Shown here piece by piece: positions 1-8,010 of a stretch of 64,000 nucleotides of DNA (its first letter is position 1; each line of letters starts with the position of its first letter). Under the pieces are notes generated by a model. That model saw only the letters and a list, made by a program, of their open reading frames with translations, had not been told where the DNA came from and searched no databases. This DNA comes from Vandammella animalimorsus (GTDB lineage Bacteria; Pseudomonadota; Gammaproteobacteria; Burkholderiales; Burkholderiaceae_C). Location: assembly GCF_002285265.1 (NCBI RefSeq), contig NZ_NSJB01000001.1, forward strand, positions 1-64,000. The letters are read 5' to 3'. Made by a program: the position numbers and the translations under genes.

Positions 1-141
1 AAAGAAAAAGCCGGCCACGAAGGTGGCCGTCAGCAGGGCAAACCCCGCCTGGGCGAAGCGAAAGGTCAGGCGCTCCAGCGCCAGCAGCGGTAGCTCGGCG
101 TCGTGCTGGCCGTCCAGGGCGCTGCGCAGCAGCCCCTTGAG
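1..141 (-). pseudogene. YpjD/CcsA-like membrane protein, C-terminal fragment
   Basis: On the minus strand the first ~141 bases read as the end of an inner-membrane cytochrome-c-assembly-like protein (YpjD family). The visible core LPLLALERLTFRFAQAGFAL matches the family's conserved ERLTFR segment followed by a hydrophobic helix (LLTATFVAGFFF). The reading frame stays open upstream, but from about position 140 the plus strand carries RNase E sequence instead, so the N-terminal membrane segments are missing. The fragment runs off the window start, so its stop codon is not visible. Either a genomic rearrangement or an assembly join could explain this. Family assignment is from memory of the motif; confidence is moderate. 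Confidence 0.5.
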
Positions 142-142
142 C

Positions 143-1093
143 GCCGAAGCCGGCGCCACGGCCGCCAGCCTGGCGCTGGCCGATGCCGCCGCTGCCGATG
201 CACAGGCCGCCGCCCCGCTGACCGGCGCCGCTGAAGGCAGCCAGGCCGATGGCCAAGGCCAGGAGCGCCGCGAACGCCGCCAGCGCGACCGCTACGGGCG
301 CTATCGCCGCCGCCAGGACCGCGACAGCGCCCCGACCGATGCCGAGCAGTCGCAGGATCTGGACGAGCAGGCCCAGGCAGGCTGGGCCGAGCAGCAGGCC
401 GGGCCAGGCGCTGACGCCCAGCCGCAGCAGGACCCGCAAGCGCCGCAGGAGCTGGTGCCGCGCCGCCGCAGCTATTTCGACCGCGCCGCGCAGGACGAGG
501 CTGCGCCGCAGGCCGAGTCCGCACCACAGGCCGCCGCTGCTGAAGCAACCGATGCTGCACCTGTCGCGCCCATGCCCCCGGTGGCCGTGGAGGCGGCTCA
601 GCCCCTGGCTGCATCCGAGCCTGCTCCCCAGCCGGGACCTCAGCCCGCACCACAGGCTGAACCACAGCCCATCGCACAGCCGGCCCCCGAGCCCGCCCAG
701 CCCGCCGTGCCCGCCGCGATGGCACAGCCTGCCGCGCAGGCCTTTGCGCCAGCCACCGCGCCAGCCACCGCGCCCGCCGTGGCGCAGCCCTTTGTGCTCG
801 ATGTACAGGCCCTCTCGCACACCGTTGCCACGGCTGGGCTGGACTGGGTGCATTCGGATGCCGACAAGGTCGCGCGCGTGCAGGCCGAAATGGCCGCCGC
901 CCCCCGGCCCGTGCACGTGCCGCGCGAGCGGCCGCCGGTGCCGGTGCTCGACCAGGGCCCGTTGGTGCTGGTCGAGACGCGCCAGGATCTGCGCCAGCAG
1001 CAATACCCGTTCGACCAGGCCACCCAGGGCGCCCAGGGCATCCAGGGCATCCAGGGCATCCAGGGCATCCAGGGCACTGCGGCGCAGGCCTGA
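143..1093 (+). CDS. rne: Ribonuclease E, C-terminal tail only (5'-truncated)
   Basis: This frame encodes the low-complexity Ala/Gln/Pro-rich tail of RNase E, the endoribonuclease that scaffolds the RNA degradosome at the inner membrane. An Arg-rich patch (RRERRQRDRYGRYRRRQ) lies near its start. The end carries the block typical of burkholderial RNase E: LDWVHSDADKVARVQ, then VHVPRERPPVPVLDQGPLVL and LVETRQDL. The S1 and catalytic domains should lie upstream but are replaced by a minus-strand ypjD fragment before ~140, so there is no proper start. The frame is open back to position 23, but residues before ~143 do not look like RNase E. The last residues contain four tandem Gly-Ile-Gln units from a 9-bp repeat. 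The essential catalytic half must exist elsewhere or have been lost in an assembly join. Confidence 0.65.
   Translation, partial: AEAGATAASLALADAAAADAQAAAPLTGAAEGSQADGQGQERRERRQRDRYGRYRRRQDRDSAPTDAEQSQDLDEQAQAGWAEQQAGPGADAQPQQDPQAPQELVPRRRSYFDRAAQDEAAPQAESAPQAAAAEATDAAPVAPMPPVAVEAAQPLAASEPAPQPGPQPAPQAEPQPIAQPAPEPAQPAVPAAMAQPAAQAFAPATAPATAPAVAQPFVLDVQALSHTVATAGLDWVHSDADKVARVQAEMAAAPRPVHVPRERPPVPVLDQGPLVLVETRQDLRQQQYPFDQATQGAQGIQGIQGIQGIQGTAAQA
1029..1075 (+). repeat. 9-bp tandem repeat in the rne 3' end
   Basis: The unit ATCCAGGGC occurs four times in a row, preceded by one variant unit (GCCCAGGGC). It encodes Gly-Ile-Gln repeats just before the RNase E stop codon. Being in frame, gain or loss of units changes only the tail length. 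Confidence 0.85.
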
Positions 1094-1117
1094 GCCAGGA
1101 AGAAAGGGCTGCAAGCC

Positions 1118-1909
1118 ATGCTGTTTCTGCTCTCGCCAGCCAAGTCGCTGGATTACGACAGCCCGGTGGATGCGGCCCTGCCCGCCACCGAGCCGCACTT
1201 CACGCCCCGCTCGCAGCAGCTCATGCAGGTGCTGCGCAAGAAAAACGCCGCGCAGCTGGCGCAGCTCATGGGCATCAGCGACAAACTGGCGCAACTGAAC
1301 GTGCAGCGCAACCAGGCCTGGCAGGCGCAGGCCACGCCGCAGAACTCGCGCCAGGCCGTGCTGGCCTTCAACGGCGACGTCTACGAAGGCCTGCAAGCGG
1401 CCAGCCTCAGCGCCCAGGATCTGGACTGGGCGCAGCAGCACCTGCTGATCCTCAGCGGCCTGTATGGCGCGCTGCGCCCGCTCGACAGCCTGCAGCCTTA
1501 TCGGCTGGAAATGGGCACGCGCCTTCCCGTGGGCCAGGCCGAGAACCTCTACCAGTTCTGGGCCGAGCCGCTGGCCGAGTACCTGGCGCAGCGCCTGCAG
1601 CAGCAGAAAACGCCGCTGATCGTCAACCTGGCATCGGGCGAGTATTTCAAGGCCGTCGATCGCCGCCGCCTGAAGGCGCGGGTGGTCGATTGTGTCTTCT
1701 ACGACGAAAAAGGCGGGCAGTACAAGATCATCAGCTTCCTGGCCAAGCGCGCGCGCGGGCTGATGGCGCGCTTTGCCATCGAGCAGCGCGCCGAACACCC
1801 CGAGCAGCTGCAGGCCTTCGCCAGCGAAGGCTATGCCTTCGACGCGCAGGCCTCCAGCCTCGATCAGCTGGTGTTTCGCCGCCCGGAGTCGGCGCGCCCT
1901 GGCTGTTGA
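1118..1909 (+). CDS. yaaA: Peroxide stress protein YaaA (DUF328/UPF0246)
   Basis: A 263-residue cytoplasmic protein, close to the family's usual ~257. It begins MLFLLSPAKSLDY and carries the conserved FNGDVYEGL, SGLYGALRPLD and ANEYF-type (here ASGEYFKAVD) motifs of the YaaA family. In E. coli YaaA belongs to the OxyR response, lowers free intracellular iron during peroxide stress and protects DNA from Fenton damage; this role is known from the family, not shown here. It starts 24 bases after the rne stop on the same strand, so it may be co-transcribed with it. The ATG is preceded by AGGAAGAAAGG, a purine-rich ribosome binding site. Confidence 0.9.
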   Translation: MLFLLSPAKSLDYDSPVDAALPATEPHFTPRSQQLMQVLRKKNAAQLAQLMGISDKLAQLNVQRNQAWQAQATPQNSRQAVLAFNGDVYEGLQAASLSAQDLDWAQQHLLILSGLYGALRPLDSLQPYRLEMGTRLPVGQAENLYQFWAEPLAEYLAQRLQQQKTPLIVNLASGEYFKAVDRRRLKARVVDCVFYDEKGGQYKIISFLAKRARGLMARFAIEQRAEHPEQLQAFASEGYAFDAQASSLDQLVFRRPESARPGC

Positions 1910-2352
1910 GATGGAGTGTTGCGGCGGTGTTTTCGGTCAAACCTGCGCAACTGCCGCGTTGAAAATGCTCGCCAGGCGTGCAGGTCTTGCGCGCATTTCG
2001 TTTTCGCCTTGCATCTGCGGCGTTTGCCTCGCAAAACCGCTTTGCAAACCCCATCTCAACAAACCCTGGCGTGCGTCCCGCACGGGCCTGTCCATCGCAC
2101 CGCGCCTTGCGCGCCAGGGGGGCGCAAACCCCACCCGATCCCACGGCCGCACCCTTGGCCGTTGGCTTCGCGCGGACCTTCCCCCGGGCATAGACCCGCA
2201 CAATCCGTGCGGGGAAAGCAACGCGCCAGCTCAAGAGCTGTAGCAGATTGTGAGAACATGCAGGCTTTGCCCTGGCTGCATGTCTTTGGCGTCATGCAGC
2301 AGCGGCAAACACTGCGCATCGATGTTCAATATTCACAGGGAGGAAGCAGGAC
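1910..2352. other. Intergenic region with part of a dispersed repeat
   Basis: A 443-base gap without a convincing gene; short open frames here lack coding character. Bases 1915-1939 match 24 of 25 bases of the reverse complement of 11016-11040. A second, looser match (around 2031-2060, with CCGCTTTGCAA and ATCTCAAC) pairs with 10985-11010. The gap therefore contains a copy of a dispersed intergenic repeat. The last ~30 bases hold the ribosome binding site of the oxygenase gene (GGGAGGAAGC). Confidence 0.6.
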
Positions 2353-3255
2353 ATGAGCGAGATCGCCACCACCACCAACCCCCATCTGGCCGCCGTGACG
2401 CCGGAGCTGCGCACCTGGATCGTGGAGCAGGCCCAGGCCGGTGTCTCCGCGCCGCGCGTGCTGCAGGCCATGCTCGATGCCGGCTGGTGCGAAGAGGTGG
2501 CGCTGGCGGCGATGGAGGCCGTGCTTTCTGAACACCTGCAGGGCACGGCCGCCGCGGCCGTGCAGCCGCAGGCGCGCAGCGAGGACCTGCCGCCTGCCGT
2601 GCCGGTGCCCGATCTGACGCTGCAGCAGCACCCGGCCTTTCTGGACGCGGGCGATCGCCAGGTGCGCGTGGTGATGAGCCTGCAGCAGCCGCGCGTGGTG
2701 GTGCTCGATGGCGTGCTCGATGCGCAGGAATGCCAGCAACTCATCGAGCTGGCCCAGCCGCGCATGAAGCGCTCGATGACCGTGGACAACAACAGCGGCG
2801 GCGACGAGCTCAACGCCGACCGCACCAGCGAAGGCATGTTCTTCGAGCGCGGCGAGCACCCCGTGGTGGCCGCGCTGGAGGCGCGCATCGCCCGGCTGCT
2901 GGGCTGGCCGCTGGAAAACGGCGAGGGCCTGCAGGTGCTGCGCTACGGCCCTGGGGCCGAGTACAAGCCCCATTACGACTATTTCGAGCTGGGCCAGCCC
3001 AGTACGGCCACCTTGCTGCGCCGTGGCGGCCAGCGCGTGGGCACCTTCCTCGTGTACCTGAACACGCCGCCCGAGGGCGGGGGCACGACCTTCCCCAACG
3101 CCGGGCTGGAAATCACCGCCCAACAGGGCATGGCCGTGTTCTTCAGCTACGACAAGCCCCACCCCAGCACGCTCTCGCTGCACGGCGGCGCGCCCGTCAT
3201 CTCCGGCGAGAAATGGGTGGCCACCAAGTGGCTGCGCGAGCGCGAGTTTCATTGA
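2353..3255 (+). CDS. 2-oxoglutarate/Fe(II)-dependent prolyl 4-hydroxylase-like oxygenase
   Basis: 300 residues. The C-terminal ~190 residues form a P4Hc double-stranded beta-helix domain. The iron ligands are visible as HYD in YKPHYDYF and the distal His in LSLHGGAPV, with the 2-oxoglutarate-binding Lys in EKWVATKW. The N-terminal ~90 residues carry a short helical segment (LRTWIVEQAQAG) of unknown role, common in proteobacterial members. No signal peptide is visible, so it is probably cytoplasmic. Substrates of bacterial members are mostly unknown; EF-Tu prolines are one reported case elsewhere. The start is well supported by GGGAGGAAGCAGGAC just upstream. cysE begins 67 bases downstream on the same strand. 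Confidence 0.88.
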   Translation: MSEIATTTNPHLAAVTPELRTWIVEQAQAGVSAPRVLQAMLDAGWCEEVALAAMEAVLSEHLQGTAAAAVQPQARSEDLPPAVPVPDLTLQQHPAFLDAGDRQVRVVMSLQQPRVVVLDGVLDAQECQQLIELAQPRMKRSMTVDNNSGGDELNADRTSEGMFFERGEHPVVAALEARIARLLGWPLENGEGLQVLRYGPGAEYKPHYDYFELGQPSTATLLRRGGQRVGTFLVYLNTPPEGGGTTFPNAGLEITAQQGMAVFFSYDKPHPSTLSLHGGAPVISGEKWVATKWLREREFH

Positions 3256-3321
3256 TTTGCATTGCCCCCGGGTGGCGCCAAGGCGCCCCTGGCCCAAGGC
3301 CTGTTGCCTGTTTCCCCGAGC

Positions 3322-4095
3322 ATGTTGTCCCGTCTGCGAGCCGATATCCGATGCATTCTTGAGCGCGACCCCGCAGCGCGCAACGCCTGGGAGGTCGTGA
3401 CCTGCTACCCCGGCCTGCACGCCATCTGGCTGCACCGCATCGCGCACTGGTTCTGGCAGCGCCGGCTGTACTGGCTGGGGCGGCTGACCTCGCACATCGG
3501 GCGCTGGTGCACCGGCATCGAGATCCACCCCGGCGCGCGCATCGGCCAGGGCGTGTTCATCGACCACGGCATGGGCGTGGTGATTGGCGAGACCGCCGAA
3601 ATCCACGACGGCGTGACCATCTACCAGGGCGTCACGCTGGGCGGCACCTCACTGCACAAGGGCAGCAAGCGCCACCCCACCATCGGCGCCGGGGCCGTCA
3701 TCGGCGCGGGCGCGCAGGTGCTCGGCGGCTTTGAAGTGGGCGCTGGCGCCAAGGTCGGCAGCAATGCCGTGGTCACCAAGCCCGTGCCCGCCGGCGCCAC
3801 GGCCGTGGGCAACCCGGCGCGCATCATCCAGGCCGACAGCGACCGCCGCCGCGAGGAAGCCTCGGCCCGCATGGGCTTTTCCGCCTACGGCGTCACGCAA
3901 AGCGACGACCCCGTCTCCCAGGCGCTGCGCGGCCTGATCGACGCCGCCGCGCACTCTGAAGAGCAAATCGCCCGCCTGTGGCAGGAGATCGAGCGCCTCT
4001 GCGGCCAGCAGACCCAGGCCGCTCGCCCCCCGGCAGAGGCCGCGCCGGGCGAAGAATCCGAGCTGAAAAAACTGCGCGAGCTGGTGGACGAGTAA
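3322..4095 (+). CDS. cysE: Serine O-acetyltransferase
   Basis: 257 residues. It transfers acetyl from acetyl-CoA to L-serine, giving O-acetylserine, the first step of cysteine synthesis. The left-handed beta-helix with hexapeptide repeats is obvious: [20 protein letters not shown], then [20 protein letters not shown]. The catalytic His ([11 protein letters not shown]) and the C-terminal loop GNPARII are present. It resembles the shorter EpsC/NifP-like type rather than long E. coli CysE. A TTG at 3262 would extend the frame, but homology begins at MLSRLRADI, so the ATG at 3322 is chosen. The C-terminal ~60 residues are a helical extension ([14 protein letters not shown]). A strong terminator follows at 4183-4225. 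Confidence 0.93.
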   Translation: MLSRLRADIRCILERDPAARNAWEVVTCYPGLHAIWLHRIAHWFWQRRLYWLGRLTSHIGRWCTGIEIHPGARIGQGVFIDHGMGVVIGETAEIHDGVTIYQGVTLGGTSLHKGSKRHPTIGAGAVIGAGAQVLGGFEVGAGAKVGSNAVVTKPVPAGATAVGNPARIIQADSDRRREEASARMGFSAYGVTQSDDPVSQALRGLIDAAAHSEEQIARLWQEIERLCGQQTQAARPPAEAAPGEESELKKLRELVDE

Positions 4096-4182
4096 CGCAC
4101 CGCGCCTGAGCCCGGCCGCGCTGGCAAAGCGCGCACTGGCCGCCCGCGCACTGCGCTGCCATCTCACGCATTGCCCGCACAA

Positions 4183-4225
4183 CGGCCCATGCCGCCCCAG
4201 CACGGCGGCGTGGGCCGCGCTTTTT
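4183..4225 (+). terminator. Rho-independent terminator after cysE
   Basis: A 14-bp stem (4183-4196 with 4204-4217, one G-T-type mismatch) with a 7-base loop is followed within a few bases by TTTTT (4221-4225). It sits 87 bases after the cysE stop and should end that transcript. Confidence 0.8.
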
Positions 4226-4389
4226 CATGCAAGCCCCGGGCCATGGTTTTGCTGTTCCGCCCCCATCAGGCACCTTCTTGCCACGCCATTGCGCTGCGCC
4301 CTGGCGTGGCCGCGGGCATGCGGGTCTGGGCCGCTGCACGGCCGAGCACGATGCCCAGGCCGATGCCGCGCGCGCAGCTGCTGGTGGCA

Positions 4390-4745
4390 GCCGGCCCAGC
4401 CGCCAGCGCCCGTGCGCGAGCCCACCGATGCGCAGCGCAAAGAGCAGCGCCAGCGGCAAGCCCAGGCCCAGCGCGCGCAGGCGCAGGCAGCCATGCCGAG
4501 CGCCGCAGCGCCAGGGCGCGGCGCAGCCCCAGCTGCCTGCCGAAGACGCGCAGCACGCCAGCCAGCGCTGGCCCGCGCATGCTGCTGGAGCAAACCCTGG
4601 CCCTGCTGGTGCTGCTGTTCATGCTGCGCAAGCCCTCGCTGCTGCTGGTGGGCCTGCTCATCCACCTGGCCACCACCGCTTGCGCCGCAGCAGCTGGTGG
4701 CTGTTCCTGCCCCTGCTGCTGGCGGCATTGCTGCTGCCGTTCTAA
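4390..4745 (+). pseudogene. Decayed gene for a small membrane protein (unrecognised family)
   Basis: Protein-like sequence can be followed only by switching frames. First comes a Gln/Arg/Ala-rich hydrophilic stretch with EPTDAQRKEQRQRQAQAQ. A second frame gives QPQLPAEDAQHASQRWPA. Then one strongly hydrophobic helix follows from ~4578 (LEQTLALLVLLFMLRKPSLL) and, in another frame, a second (WWLFLPLLLAALLLPF) ending in a stop at 4743-4745. A coherent order across three frames suggests an inactivated gene for a protein with a charged N-terminal region and two C-terminal membrane helices. I do not recognise the family, and a chance pattern in GC-rich DNA cannot be excluded. Confidence 0.3.
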
Positions 4746-4773
4746 TTTCCTGTAAGAAGCGCCGCTGCTGCTC

Positions 4774-4895
4774 GTCACACCCGCACAGGCGGGTGTCCAG
4801 CCGCGACGCTGACAGGGGCGGCGGCGCTGCCGTTTGCCAATCCCCCCGCTCGTGCGCAAGGCTGGCGCTGGATGCCCGCCTTCGCGGGCATGACG
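4774..4895. repeat. Inverted pair of REP-like palindromic repeats
   Basis: Two related units face each other: around 4774-4800 (ACACCCGCACAGGCGGGTGT flanked by GTC and CCAG) and 4868-4895 (ATGCCCGCCTTCGCGGGCAT flanked by CTGG and GACG). Each can form its own hairpin. The CTGGATGCCCGCCTTCGCGG type is a common intergenic repeat in Burkholderiales and gives rise to spurious MPAKAGIQ open frames. Confidence 0.65.
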
Positions 4896-5107
4896 AGAGC
4901 TGCCTGCGCGATGGCGATGCCAGTCAGCGCCCAAGTCTTGGATTTTGGATTTGTCAACACTCGGGCAGAACACGCGCCAAGGCCTGTTCACAGTCTTGAC
5001 GCGGGCGGGCAAGAAGCGGGGTTGGGATGGGCCGCAAGGCGCAAGACCTTGCCGCAGACCACCCAACCGGCGGCATTGCCCGCTGCTCAGAGATTGTGGG
5101 CAGGCGC
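4896..5107. other. Non-coding spacer after the REP pair
   Basis: Together with 4096-4895 this forms a 1-kb gap between cysE and the first receptor gene. Nothing recognisable was seen in this last part. No clear terminator with a T-run was found for the minus-strand receptor gene that ends at 5108. Confidence 0.4.
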
Positions 5108-7600
5108 TCAGAAGCGGTAATCCACCGTCAGCATCACGCTGCGCGGCGCGCCCCAGGTGCGCCGCCACAGGGTGGCCCAGTAAGTTTTGTCCAGTGCGTT
5201 GTTGACGGTCAGATGGGCGGCCAGTTGCGGCGTGAACTGGTAGCGCGCGCTCAGGTTGAGCAGCGCATAGGCGCTTTGCTCCAAACGCACGCGCTGCCCG
5301 AGTACGGGGTTATTGCGCCACTCGTGAATACCGCTTTGCCAGTACAGACCGCCGCCCAGCGTCAGCTTGTTCCACGCGCCAGGCAGGCGGTATTGGGTGT
5401 GGAGCTTGAGCATGCGGCTGGGGCGGCTGGTCTGTACCCGCTCGCCCTGTGCGTTCTTGCTGCTGAGCTGCGTCCAGCCCAGGCCCACGTCCCAGCCTTC
5501 GGCCAGGCGGCCGACCAGCTCCAGCTCGTAGCCGCGCGTTTTCACGCCCTTGGCGGCGCGATAGGCTTGCTCATCCTCCGTGCCGGGCACGATCCATTCG
5601 CCGTCTTCAACGGCAAAGTTGTCCTGCGTGGTCTGGAACAGCGCAAAGCTGCCATTGAGCTGGCCGCCCAGCCATTCGGCCTTCATCCCGGCTTCCAGGT
5701 TCTGGCCTTTGAGCGGGTCGAGGTAGCGGCCATGCCGGTCGCGGCTGTCCTGCGGGTTAAAGATGCGCGTGGCGCTGGCATAGGCTGAGTAGCTGCCGCC
5801 CAGGTCGTACACCGCGCCGATATAGGGCGTGACCACGTGCGGATGTCGCATGTGGTAGGGGCTGTTCCATGCGGTCTGCGGGCTTTGCTGCTGCCAGTGG
5901 GTCAGACGCGCACCGGCAATCAAGCGCAGCGGCTCGGCCACGTGCAGGCGCACGGCGCCGTAAGCGGCGCGCTGCTTGGTCACGGTGTCCACCACCCGCT
6001 CGGGCGGGTTCAGCGGCAAGGGGCCAGGCGTATTGCCATCGAATGTCCAGGCGTTGCCCAAGGGCCTTTCATCGTTGCCAGCTGTGCGCAGCGAAAGAAA
6101 GTCCTGCCGCGATTGCGACAGGCCCAACATGGCCTCGTGCTTGCGCCCCCAGGCATGGAACGGGCCTTGCAGGTTCAGCGTGAAATTGCTTTGCTTGCGC
6201 CGGGCGTCGTATTGGATGGGCTCTGCCGCCAGGCCCAGGCCGCTGCCGCGATGCAGCAGGCCGTCGGTGAAAGACAGGATTTCCTCGACGTTGTTGCGGA
6301 TGTGCTGCGCGTCCAGCTTCAGCCGCCAGTCATTGCCAAAGTGGTGCTCCAGGTTGGCGAAAGCGCTTTTTTGCTGCGTGTTCCACGCGGCCCAGTGTGG
6401 CGCCAGGCTGTAGCCGCGCGGCCAGTCGATGATGCTGCCATCGTCATGCCAGATCACCAGGCTGCGCCAGGGCATGCCCGGGCGCTGGTTGTCTTGCCAA
6501 TCGAATCCGGCCGTCAGGCGGGTGGCGGGGGAAAGATCGGCTTCCGCAGTGGCGAAAAACACCTTGCCATTGGCTTTCTCGCGCATGTTGAAGCCATCTT
6601 CGCCCGTCGCTTGGGCCACGATGCGGGCGCGCACGCTGCGGCTGGCATTGAGCGGGGTAGACAAATCCGCCATTGCGCCGCGCTGCCGCCTGTTGCCAAG
6701 GTGGCCTTGCAGATGGCCGGTGAAGGTATCGGCCTCAGCCCGTTTGCGCACCAGGTTGACCGACGCTGATGGGTCGCCCGCGCCGGTCAGCAGACCTGTG
6801 GCGCCGCGCACGACTTCCACCCGGTCATAAATGGCCAGGCTGTTACGCGACTCACCGGCCTCCCAACCACTTCCCCAACTCATAGGAACGCCATCGATCT
6901 GGATGGCGTTCAGACCAAAACCGCGGGCGCTATAGCTCTCGCCCCGGCCATCCACGGTGGCGCTGTGCACCCCCGGCGCAGCCGCCACGGCATCGCTCAG
7001 GCTGCTCATGCCCTGGGCCTCGATGCGCTCGCGCGTGATGACGCTGACCGACTGCGGCGTCTGGCGCGGCGAGAGGGCCAGGCCGGTGGCGCTGGACATG
7101 GCGCGGGTGGTGAAGGAGCGCGTGCCCTCGGTGGTGCCGCTCAAATCGGGCGCGGCGGTGACGGTCACGGCCGGCAGGGTTTTGGCATCGGCTGCATTGG
7201 CGGCTGGGGCATCTGCGGCGGCTGGGCGCGCCGGGGCCGGGGTGATGACCAGCGTCTGCCCCTGCACGCGCCCTTGCAGGCCGCTGCCGGCCAGCAGCGC
7301 GCGCAGCGCCTGCGGCAAATCGGCCGTGGGCGGCAGGGCCGGGGCCATGCGCTGGCCAATGCGGGCCGGGTCGGCCACCAGTTGCAGCCCGGCCTGGGCG
7401 GCCAGCGCGGCCAGGCTTTGCGCCAGCGGCTGGGCCGGCAGCTGGTAGGCAGGCGCTGCGGCGGGCTGGGCCTGGGCAGGCAGGGGCAAGGCGGCCGGCA
7501 GCGCGGCGGCCAGGCTCAGCGCGGCAGCGGCGGCCAGCGGGCGCAGCTCGGGCCTTGCCAAGGGGCGGCAGGGCAAATGGGGGATGGCGGGTCGGGGCAT
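5108..7600 (-). CDS. TonB-dependent siderophore receptor with N-terminal signalling domain (receptor 1)
   Basis: 830 residues. A signal peptide (LAAAAALSLAAALPAALPLP) is followed by a secretin/TonB short N-terminal domain (~residues 40-120: YQLPAQPLAQSLAALAAQAG). This is the signalling module that contacts FecR-type regulators. Next come a TonB-box linker (LPAVTVTA), the plug (RGFGLNAIQIDGVP, YDRVEVVRGATGLL) and a 22-strand barrel ending in the typical aromatic C-terminus (LTVDYRF). Closest in type to FpvA/FhuE ferric-siderophore receptors. The start at 7600 is chosen because GGAG lies just upstream and the signal peptide follows; an in-frame upstream extension lacks coding character. It lies downstream of the sigma/FecR fusion gene on the same strand, its probable regulator. 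Its ligand cannot be told from sequence. Confidence 0.92.
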   Translation of the reverse strand: MPRPAIPHLPCRPLARPELRPLAAAAALSLAAALPAALPLPAQAQPAAAPAYQLPAQPLAQSLAALAAQAGLQLVADPARIGQRMAPALPPTADLPQALRALLAGSGLQGRVQGQTLVITPAPARPAAADAPAANAADAKTLPAVTVTAAPDLSGTTEGTRSFTTRAMSSATGLALSPRQTPQSVSVITRERIEAQGMSSLSDAVAAAPGVHSATVDGRGESYSARGFGLNAIQIDGVPMSWGSGWEAGESRNSLAIYDRVEVVRGATGLLTGAGDPSASVNLVRKRAEADTFTGHLQGHLGNRRQRGAMADLSTPLNASRSVRARIVAQATGEDGFNMREKANGKVFFATAEADLSPATRLTAGFDWQDNQRPGMPWRSLVIWHDDGSIIDWPRGYSLAPHWAAWNTQQKSAFANLEHHFGNDWRLKLDAQHIRNNVEEILSFTDGLLHRGSGLGLAAEPIQYDARRKQSNFTLNLQGPFHAWGRKHEAMLGLSQSRQDFLSLRTAGNDERPLGNAWTFDGNTPGPLPLNPPERVVDTVTKQRAAYGAVRLHVAEPLRLIAGARLTHWQQQSPQTAWNSPYHMRHPHVVTPYIGAVYDLGGSYSAYASATRIFNPQDSRDRHGRYLDPLKGQNLEAGMKAEWLGGQLNGSFALFQTTQDNFAVEDGEWIVPGTEDEQAYRAAKGVKTRGYELELVGRLAEGWDVGLGWTQLSSKNAQGERVQTSRPSRMLKLHTQYRLPGAWNKLTLGGGLYWQSGIHEWRNNPVLGQRVRLEQSAYALLNLSARYQFTPQLAAHLTVNNALDKTYWATLWRRTWGAPRSVMLTVDYRF

Positions 7601-8010
7601 GCAAATCTCCATCAAAGTGTTTGGGGGGCGGCGCGCCATGCCGCAAGGGCCGGCGGGCACGCCTGCATCGAGGCGGCGCTGTGGGCCACCATGAGATACA
7701 ACACCGCAGCGCGGCAAATCCCTCATGGATGGAGAAAATTTTTTTCGCGCACCCCCTGGCTTGGGCGATGGGGCGCTGTGCCAGCGCCTTATGGACCAAT
7801 TGCTGCATGCCCATGGCTGGGTGGAGGGCGATGCTGCCGAGCGGCGATTGGGCAGTGTGCTGCAGGCTTTCCAGCGCGGCTTTACGCAGGCGCGTTCACG
7901 GATTGGCTCGGCGCTTTTGTGATGGGGCTTTGCTTGGGCTCAGGCCATTGGCCCTGGCTGGCGCTGCGGCTGTGGCCTGTCCATTTTGGGCCTGGGCCGG
8001 TGGCGGGGGC
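7601..8010 (-). promoter_or_regulatory. Likely promoter region of receptor 1
   Basis: A 410-base gap between the sigma/FecR fusion and receptor 1, with no convincing gene. An A/T tract (AAAATTTTTTT, 7735-7745) lies ~140 bases upstream of the receptor start. A similar A-tract pair (22495-22514) lies upstream of receptor 2. These may mark ECF-sigma-dependent promoters, but no consensus could be verified. GGAGATTTGC supplies the ribosome binding site at 7600. Confidence 0.35.

Noticed and set aside
66-725. A 219-codon minus-strand open frame opposite the RNase E tail
   Set aside because: Arg/Pro-rich shadow in a frame different from the real ypjD fragment.
4775-4960. Short minus-strand open frame starting with MPAKAGIQ-like sequence
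   Set aside because: This is a well-known false gene produced by the REP-like repeat.
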